DNA of 64,000 bases, from contig NZ_FOAZ01000014.1 of NCBI RefSeq assembly GCF_900109465.1, forward strand, positions 124,001 to 188,000, in the 5' to 3' direction. This DNA is from Streptacidiphilus jiangxiensis. Lineage in GTDB: Bacteria; Actinomycetota; Actinomycetes; Streptomycetales; Streptomycetaceae. The position numbers and the translations under genes are program-made. Under the pieces are notes generated by a model. The model was not told the DNA's origin, made no database searches, and saw only the letters and a program-made list of their open reading frames with translations. This document shows positions 58,547 through 64,000 of the stretch, piece after piece (position 1 is the first letter of the stretch; every line of letters begins with the position of its first letter).

Positions 58547-59527
58547 TCACACGGTCAGACCTTCGAGCCAGGAGACGAGAAGTCGGTTGACCTCCGCCGG
58601 CCGCTCCTGCTGGACCCAGTGGCCGCAGCCGTCGAGGACGTGGGAGGAGACCAGCCCCGGCAGGGTGACCGGGTACGCCGCGATCGCGTCGGCCAGCCAA
58701 GTGGTGGAGGCGTCCAGGCTGCCGCCGATGAACAGCGCCGGCTGCGTGATCGGAGCGCCGGCGAAGTCGGCGAGCTCCTCCCAGTCGCGGTCCATGTTCC
58801 GGTACCGATTGAGCGCGCCGGTCAGGCCGGTGCGCTCGAACTCACCCGCGTAGAAGTCGAGTTCCGGCTCGCCCAACCAGGCCGGCAGCCGGCCCGTGGG
58901 GAACCGGTCGCGCAGCGTCGCGCCGCGGCTGACGAAGTGCGGATCGGGGGCGTCGGACGCAGGCATCGTGTCGGCGGACAGAGCCGCGTAGAAGCCCGCG
59001 AGCCAGCCGCGTACATCGGGTTCGATCTCCGCCTCGGCGCGGCCGGGCTCCTGGAAGTACGAGACGTAGAACTCCTCGTCCCCGCCCATCGCGGCGAAGA
59101 CCTCGCTGGGACGCGGCCCGCCGGGCGGGGTGTAGGGCACGCTCAGCAGCCCGACCGCGCGAAACACCTCCGGGCGGATCAGGGCCGAGTGCGCGGCAAT
59201 GGTCGCGCCCCAGTCGTGGCCGACGACCACGGCGGACTCCTCGCCCAGGGCACGCACGACGGCGACGCCGTCCTCGACCAGCTCGAGCATCCGGTAGGCG
59301 TCGGTGGCGGTCGGCTCGGACGAGCGGCCGTAGCCGCGGACGTCGATCGCCACGGCGCGGTACCCCGCGGCGGCGAGCGCCGGCAGCTGGTGCCGCCAGG
59401 AGTACCAGGACTCGGGGAACCCGTGGACCAGGAGCACCAGGGGCCCGGCTCCCAGTTCCACGAGGTGGATCCGGTTCCCGGACGAGGGAACCGATCGGTG
59501 GGTGAGGCCTGCAAGCTGCTGGAACAC
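58547..59527 (-). CDS. Epoxide hydrolase-like alpha/beta hydrolase
   Basis: This is a 326-aa alpha/beta hydrolase. It has the oxyanion motif LVHGFPESWYSWRHQLPAL, nucleophile Asp in VVGHDWGATIAAH (G-H-D-W-G), cap-domain Tyr in EFYVSYFQEPG, and the final His in LDGCGHWVQQERP. The Asp nucleophile and H-G-F-P motif mark the epoxide hydrolase/haloalkane dehalogenase side of the family. GTG 59527 has CGGAGGAG six bases upstream. The substrate is not known. The gene may be transcribed with the downstream semialdehyde dehydrogenase. Confidence 0.9.
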   Translation of the reverse strand: MFQQLAGLTHRSVPSSGNRIHLVELGAGPLVLLVHGFPESWYSWRHQLPALAAAGYRAVAIDVRGYGRSSEPTATDAYRMLELVEDGVAVVRALGEESAVVVGHDWGATIAAHSALIRPEVFRAVGLLSVPYTPPGGPRPSEVFAAMGGDEEFYVSYFQEPGRAEAEIEPDVRGWLAGFYAALSADTMPASDAPDPHFVSRGATLRDRFPTGRLPAWLGEPELDFYAGEFERTGLTGALNRYRNMDRDWEELADFAGAPITQPALFIGGSLDASTTWLADAIAAYPVTLPGLVSSHVLDGCGHWVQQERPAEVNRLLVSWLEGLTV

Positions 59528-59674
59528 GTGTCTCCTCCGGGGGTGGACCGCCGCATGCCGCGACGATGGGAGCGGGGCGGGCCGCCCCGGCGCGCGCTAC
59601 CACCCGATCATGCGCACGGAACCGCCAGGAAGGACGGATCCCTTGCCGTTTCGGCAAACTGCGGCCCTGCCGAC

Positions 59675-60625
59675 TCAGCGGTCGCGGGACCGGTCGCTCC
59701 AGTAGGTGAACTCCTTGAGCGGATCCCCCGACAACTCCCAGGGCCAGGAGGTGACGGCGCCACCGATCGCCTGGAAGACCCCGGCGGCGTCACGGAGCCG
59801 CTCGGCCCGGACGAGCGCGTAGGCGAGCAGGTTGAGGTCGGCGAGCGCCGCCGCGTGGACGAGGTGACCGGGGCGCGGCCAGTAGGTCACGGCATCGTCG
59901 AGGACGGCGGCGTCCAGGGGGCGGCTCCAGCGGCGCTCCGCCCCGATCGAGGCGACCCCGCCCGCGGCGACGGTCGCCTCGTAGCGGTCGACCAGCATGG
60001 TCAGCTCCAGTGCGGCGACCGGGCTCTGACGCGGCGCCCGGCTCCGGGCGGCGTCCACGAACTCGAGCAGCTCCGGGTGCGAGCCGCACTCCTCCGGTGA
60101 CAGGTAGCCCAGCATCTCCAGGTGCGCGGCCCGATGCCAGCGGTCGCGCGCGACGATCTCCCGCCAGACCGGGAAGACCTCGGCCTGCGGGCGCCACAGC
60201 GTACGCAGCGTCCCGAGCAGGACGGTCCACGGCGTCGGATCGTCCGGTCGGGCCTCGATCGCCTGGTGACAGCGGGCGATCAGCGCCCCGGGGTCGTGCA
60301 GCGCACCCTCACGTCGCCCCTGCAGCAGGTCCATCCAGGCTGAAAGAAGGATCAGGCTGGCATCCTTCGGGCGCTGTCGAAGCCAGGCCTGGGCCACAGT
60401 CCTGGGCACGGTCCCGGCCAGGACGGAGAGGCGGTGGCAGCGGCGGTCCCAGTCGGTCCCGACATCCCTGAGCAGCCGGTCGACCAGTGGCGCGTAGGCG
60501 CTTGCCGCTGCCGTGAGCTCCAGTTGACCGGAGAATCCATGGGCCGTCAGCTTTTTTGTCAGTTTGCTCAGCTGATGGTCATTCAGCTCGGGAGTCAGGC
60601 GCGGACGGCGGCCGAAGAGAGACAT
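59675..60625 (-). CDS. Hypothetical TPR-like protein
   Basis: This is a 316-aa all-helical cytoplasmic protein starting MSLFGRRPRLTPELNDHQLS at ATG 60625. Paired-helix repeats (DASLILLSAWMDLLQGRREG, then EARPDDPTPWTVLLGTLRTL and RDRWHRAAHLEMLGYLSPEE) resemble degenerate TPRs. Proteins like this are common in streptomycetes without known function. It is divergent from the NCS1 permease gene. Confidence 0.72.
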   Translation of the reverse strand: MSLFGRRPRLTPELNDHQLSKLTKKLTAHGFSGQLELTAAASAYAPLVDRLLRDVGTDWDRRCHRLSVLAGTVPRTVAQAWLRQRPKDASLILLSAWMDLLQGRREGALHDPGALIARCHQAIEARPDDPTPWTVLLGTLRTLWRPQAEVFPVWREIVARDRWHRAAHLEMLGYLSPEECGSHPELLEFVDAARSRAPRQSPVAALELTMLVDRYEATVAAGGVASIGAERRWSRPLDAAVLDDAVTYWPRPGHLVHAAALADLNLLAYALVRAERLRDAAGVFQAIGGAVTSWPWELSGDPLKEFTYWSDRSRDR

Positions 60626-60778
60626 GGCGAGCGAGCATAGGGGGCGGAACGGACACTGTCGAGTGCCGATTCGTCGCATCGCGGGACCTTGACTGAAATT
60701 TCAGTTGACGCCAGTATGTCGGCTCACCGGAGCGCTCTGCCCCGGGTGACGGCCCATCACAGCCTGGAGGCGTCCCTC

Positions 60779-62245
60779 ATGCCTGCCCCCGCCCGTGCGA
60801 ACCTCGTCGAGACCGAAGGGCGCCCGTCCGCGCCTCCGGAGGGCGGCGTGGAAGTCCACTCCGTCGACTGGATCCCGGTCGCCGAACGCCACGGTCGACC
60901 CGCCCACCTCGGGGCCGTCTGGTTCGTCGGCAACATCAACCTCACCGGCATGGCCACCGGCATCACCGCGCTGAGCATCGGCGCCGGGCTGATGTGGACC
61001 GTCGTCGCCGTCGTCACCGGCTCGCTCTTCGGCACCTTCTTCATGGCCTTCCACTCGGCCCAGGGGCCCCAGCTCGGGCTTCCCCAACTCGTGCAGTCGC
61101 GCCCGCAGTTCGGCTACCTCGGCGCCGCACTGACGATCTGGGTCTTCGCGCTGGTCAACTACGTGGCCTACAACACCTCCGACGCGATCCTCTCCGGCGA
61201 CGCCATGCACACCCTCTTCGGCCTCGGGAACTCGGTGGGCTACTTCATCGCCGCCGCCGTCGCCGCGCTGATCGCGCTCTTCGGCTACCACTGGATCCAC
61301 CGGGTGAGCCGCTGGCTGACCTGGCCGCTGGTGGCCGTCATGGCCGTGCTCACGGTCGCCGCGCTGCGCGACTCCGGCCTGCCGGACGGCGCGTTCGCAT
61401 TCGGCCCCTTCCACGTCGCCGCCTTCATGACGGTCTTCGTCATCGCGGCCGGCTTCCAGCTCGGCTGGGCCCCCTACGTCTCCGACTACTCGCGCTACCT
61501 GCCGCCCACGGTCAACGTGCGCACCACCTTCTGGTGGACCTACCTGTCCAGCGGGATCTCGGTGATCTGGGTCTTCGTGATCGGCGCGCTGGCCGCCGCC
61601 GCGCACCCGAACGCGACGCCGGTGCAGGCTTTCCGCGAGGCCGCCGACTCGCTGGTGCACGGGCTCGGCTGGGTGGTGGTGCTCGCCCTGCTGGTCGGCC
61701 TGCTGTCGGTGATGGCGATCAACCAGTACGGCGGCATGATGTCCATGATCTCGATCAAGGACTCGTTCTCGCCGGTCGTTCCCAGCCGCCGGATCCGCGC
61801 GATCTGCATCACCGTGATGTTCGCGCTGGTCTGGGCCGTGGCCCAGTTCGTCGGCGTGGACCGGTTCAACGCCTTCTACGGCAATGTGCTGATCTTCCTC
61901 GCCTACGTGTTCACCCCGTGGACGGCCATCAACCTGGTGGACTACTTCTTCGTCCGTCGCGGCCGCTACTCCATCAAGGAGATCTTCAACCCCCACGGTA
62001 TCTACGGACGCTGGGGCTGGCGCGGAAACACCGCCTACCTGGTCGGCGTGGTGGCGATGGTGCCGTTCATGGTCTCCGGCCCCTTCGTCGGGACGTTCGC
62101 ACACCTGCTCGGCGACGCCGACTACTCGATGTTCGTAGGACTGCCCGTCTCGGGCCTCCTCTACCTGTTCCTCTGCCGCGGCCTCGACCTCGATGCCGAG
62201 CGGCGCGTCGTCGACGCGGAGGGTCTCCTCGCCGAGATCCACTGA
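60779..62245 (+). CDS. NCS1-family purine/cytosine permease
   Basis: This is a 488-aa membrane transporter of nucleobase:cation symporter-1 type with 12 hydrophobic helices. VHSVDWIPVAERHGRPAHLG and WFVGNINLTGMATGITALSI open it. FHSAQGPQLGLPQLVQSRPQ is the family Q-x-x-x-G-x-x-Q-x-x-x-S-R motif, and TPWTAINLVDYFFVRRGRYS lies near the C-terminal part. ATG 60779 has TGGAGGCG upstream. It probably imports cytosine, a purine or a related amide. It is 86 bp upstream of the Tat-exported deiminase gene on the same strand, suggesting they work on linked compounds. Confidence 0.9.
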   Translation: MPAPARANLVETEGRPSAPPEGGVEVHSVDWIPVAERHGRPAHLGAVWFVGNINLTGMATGITALSIGAGLMWTVVAVVTGSLFGTFFMAFHSAQGPQLGLPQLVQSRPQFGYLGAALTIWVFALVNYVAYNTSDAILSGDAMHTLFGLGNSVGYFIAAAVAALIALFGYHWIHRVSRWLTWPLVAVMAVLTVAALRDSGLPDGAFAFGPFHVAAFMTVFVIAAGFQLGWAPYVSDYSRYLPPTVNVRTTFWWTYLSSGISVIWVFVIGALAAAAHPNATPVQAFREAADSLVHGLGWVVVLALLVGLLSVMAINQYGGMMSMISIKDSFSPVVPSRRIRAICITVMFALVWAVAQFVGVDRFNAFYGNVLIFLAYVFTPWTAINLVDYFFVRRGRYSIKEIFNPHGIYGRWGWRGNTAYLVGVVAMVPFMVSGPFVGTFAHLLGDADYSMFVGLPVSGLLYLFLCRGLDLDAERRVVDAEGLLAEIH

Positions 62246-62331
62246 CGCCCACCCCCGCTTCGCCGCCCCTCGGCACGACCGTCCCCTCGGCACGACCGTC
62301 CCACCGCACGACCACAGCAAGGAGCTCCCCG

Positions 62332-63495
62332 ATGAACACCCCAGAGATCTCCCGCCGCCGCCTGCTCCAGTTCGGCGCGGCCGCCGTGCCCGTCGTGGCG
62401 CTCGGCCTGGCCTTCCCCGGCGTGGCCCGCGCCGCCGGCACCACGCCCGCCCTGCGCATGCCGGCCGAGAGCGACCCGCACACCCTGACGTTCATGGCCT
62501 GGCCCGAGTCGACCGCGGCCTGGGGCACGGACCTCTCCCCCGTGCGGCGCGACATCGCCAACCTGGCGAAGGAGATCTCCCGCTACGAGCCGGTCGTGAT
62601 GGTCGCAAGCCCGGACGCCGTCCCCTTCGCGGAGTACCTCTGCGACACCAGCACCATGGGCTTCTCCTACGGCATCACCTTCCTCCAGATCACCAACGAC
62701 GACCTGTGGATCCGCGACTTCGGCCCGACCTTCCTCGCCGGGCCCGGCGCGATCGCCGGCGTGGACACCAACTTCAACGGATGGGGGAAGACCGGCACGC
62801 CCTACTACCAGGCCTACTCCAACGACGCCAAGGTCGCCGCGTCCCTGCTGGCCCAGTACAACGTCAACCGCATCCAGGCCCCCTTCGTCGGCGAGGGCGG
62901 TGCCCTGGAAACCGACGGCCAGGGCACCCTGCTGGCCACCGTCAGCTCGCTGGTGAACCCCAACCGCAACCCCGGGCTGAGCCAGGGCGACGTCGAACAG
63001 CGGCTCAAGTCCACGCTCGGCCTGGACAAGGTCATCTGGCTGGCCGGCCTGGCCGGCCAGGACATCACCGACGACCACGTCGACTGCCTGGCCCGGTTCA
63101 GCGCGCCCGGGCGCGTCATCCTCGACCAGCCGGGTCCGGGCACCGCGCAGATCTGGATCGACGTCTACCACCAGGCCAAGCAGGTGCTGCAGTCCGCGAC
63201 CGACGCCCAGGGCCGCTCACTGACGATCGTGGAGCTGCCGGGACCCGACCGCACCAAGATCCGCGGCACCGGCAACGCCTTCCTCTCCAGCTACACCAAC
63301 TACTACACGGCCAACGGCGCGGTGTTCGTGCCGCAGTTCGGCGACGCCGCCGCCGACGAGCAGGCCCGCGCCATCCTGGCGGCCGAGTACCCGACCCGGA
63401 CCGTCGTCCAGCTGAACATCGACGTCATCGCGAGCGGCGGCGGCGGGATCCACTGCTCCACCCAGTCGCAGCCGGCCGTGCCGCCGGCGGCCTGA
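62332..63495 (+). CDS. Tat-exported agmatine deiminase-family protein
   Basis: This is a 387-aa peptidyl-arginine/agmatine deiminase-fold enzyme. The leader MNTPEISRRRLLQFGAAAVP has a Tat motif (S-R-R-R-L-L) and cleavage near ARA|A. Substrate and catalytic motifs are in order: NDDLWIRDFGPTF (Asp), EGGALETDGQG (Glu), TDDHVDCLARF (His), and a C-terminal GGGGIHCSTQSQP with nucleophile Cys375. Agmatine deiminases are usually cytoplasmic; export is shared with a subgroup of PAD-like proteins. It would release ammonia and N-carbamoylputrescine, or act on protein or peptide arginine, outside the membrane. The upstream permease may take up the product. Confidence 0.9.
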   Translation: MNTPEISRRRLLQFGAAAVPVVALGLAFPGVARAAGTTPALRMPAESDPHTLTFMAWPESTAAWGTDLSPVRRDIANLAKEISRYEPVVMVASPDAVPFAEYLCDTSTMGFSYGITFLQITNDDLWIRDFGPTFLAGPGAIAGVDTNFNGWGKTGTPYYQAYSNDAKVAASLLAQYNVNRIQAPFVGEGGALETDGQGTLLATVSSLVNPNRNPGLSQGDVEQRLKSTLGLDKVIWLAGLAGQDITDDHVDCLARFSAPGRVILDQPGPGTAQIWIDVYHQAKQVLQSATDAQGRSLTIVELPGPDRTKIRGTGNAFLSSYTNYYTANGAVFVPQFGDAAADEQARAILAAEYPTRTVVQLNIDVIASGGGGIHCSTQSQPAVPPAA

Positions 63496-63515
63496 GACGA
63501 CGTCATGAGACGACG

Positions 63516-64000
63516 TCAGACGAGCACCGACGTCGGCGTGGGCGTGGGCACCGGCAGGTAGGGGGTGATGTTGCGCCAGGCGCGCTCGACGTACTCCGCC
63601 TTCTCCCCGACCGGGGCGACGTAGCGCAGTGCGGCCTCGGCCTCGTCGCGGCCCCGGAGCCGGGTGATGACCCAGGCGGCCAGGTAGTGCGAGGCCAGGC
63701 AGCCGCCGGCGGTCGCGATGTTGTCGCGTGCGTAAAAGGGCTGGTTCAGCACCTCGACGCCGGCGGCGACGACCCAGGGCCTGGTGATCAGGTCGGTGCA
63801 GGCGGGGATCCGGTCGAGCAGGCCGAGCCTGGCCAGCACGAGAGCGCCCGAGCACTGGGCGGCGATCAACTGGCGCGTCGGATCCAGGCCGCGCAGCACG
63901 TCCATGACGGCTGCGTCCTCGACGACCTCGCGGGTGGCGATGCCGCTGCCGACGATCACAGCGTCGGCAGCGCACGCCTCCTCCAGCGTGGACATCTGTT
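63516..64000 (-). CDS. DJ-1/PfpI family protein, N-terminus cut by window edge
   Basis: This is the C-terminal part of a DJ-1/PfpI-like protein running off the right edge. DAVIVGSGIATREVVEDAAV, then IAAQCSGALVLARLGLLDRI with the nucleophile-elbow Cys (A-x-C-S-G), is the family core. The later GGCLASHYLAAWVITRLRGR and AALRYVAPVGEKAEYVERA complete it. A Met at 63995 is not the start, since the N-terminal strand of the fold is missing. It may be a transcriptional-regulator amidase part, a chaperone-like glyoxalase or a peptidase-like protein. Confidence 0.82.
   Translation of the reverse strand, partial: QMSTLEEACAADAVIVGSGIATREVVEDAAVMDVLRGLDPTRQLIAAQCSGALVLARLGLLDRIPACTDLITRPWVVAAGVEVLNQPFYARDNIATAGGCLASHYLAAWVITRLRGRDEAEAALRYVAPVGEKAEYVERAWRNITPYLPVPTPTPTSVLV

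Noticed and set aside
1-64000. tRNA, rRNA or riboswitch genes
   Set aside because: I saw no tRNA cloverleaf pattern, rRNA segment or known riboswitch core by eye; a tRNAscan/Infernal run would be decisive.

Overview
The window is high-GC actinobacterial DNA with the style of Streptomycetaceae (Streptomyces, Kitasatospora or Streptacidiphilus): GC-biased third codon positions, many GTG starts, frequent 4-base GTGA/ATGA stop-start overlaps, many Tat and lipoprotein exports, TetR regulators, an LAXTG sortase signal and a glucosamine-kinase-type APH enzyme of the kind described from Streptacidiphilus. The genus is an inference. I found no rRNA, tRNA, CRISPR array, origin or intact transposon. It reads as chromosomal arm or accessory DNA rather than core.

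Layout. 1-10.5 kb: MFS transporter (cut by the window edge), a C39-like peptidase, a manA-PTS EIIBCA pair with an upstream Gfo/Idh oxidoreductase, an atypical signal peptidase, a coupled GNAT/nucleotidyltransferase pair and a secreted GH13 alpha-amylase. 10.5-18 kb: redox genes (thioredoxin-like and DsbD-alpha-like lipoproteins, two luciferase-like monooxygenases, a DsbA/FrnE-like protein, a ferritin-like protein), a VOC protein, an AraC regulator and a polysaccharide deacetylase. 18-23.7 kb: a coupled MoxR / metallopeptidase-VWA / membrane-protein operon, a DUF6234-like protein and a coiled-coil hypothetical. 23.7-24.6 kb: two truncated genes.

24.6-33.2 kb is an amino-sugar locus. TetR, GT1 glycosyltransferase, glucosamine kinase, SIS protein and phosphohexomutase lie on the minus strand, divergent from galU and an aldehyde dehydrogenase. 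On paper this runs from free glucosamine through GlcN-6-P and GlcN-1-P to UDP-GlcN and then to an acceptor. 33.2-35 kb is a second, compact biosynthetic operon: a 69-aa protein, a tRNA-dependent cyclodipeptide synthase of the NYH type, and a shrunken cytochrome-P450-like protein without the heme-binding loop, all joined by 4-base overlaps. This is the most interesting part of the window.

35-49.7 kb: PIG-L deacetylase, GH36 alpha-galactosidase, AEC transporter, a GNAT-AAA+ fusion, an LAXTG-anchored ricin-type lectin, a tripeptidyl-aminopeptidase-like lipoprotein, a two-component system, a secreted phosphoesterase and a TetR regulator. 49.7-64 kb: a large secreted penicillin-acylase-family enzyme with a C-terminal discoidin domain and a recognisable promoter/operator, exported and hypothetical proteins, an IS630 relic bracketed by a 31-bp inverted repeat, a semialdehyde dehydrogenase, an epoxide-hydrolase-like enzyme, an NCS1 permease with a Tat-exported agmatine-deiminase-family enzyme, and a DJ-1/PfpI gene cut by the right edge.
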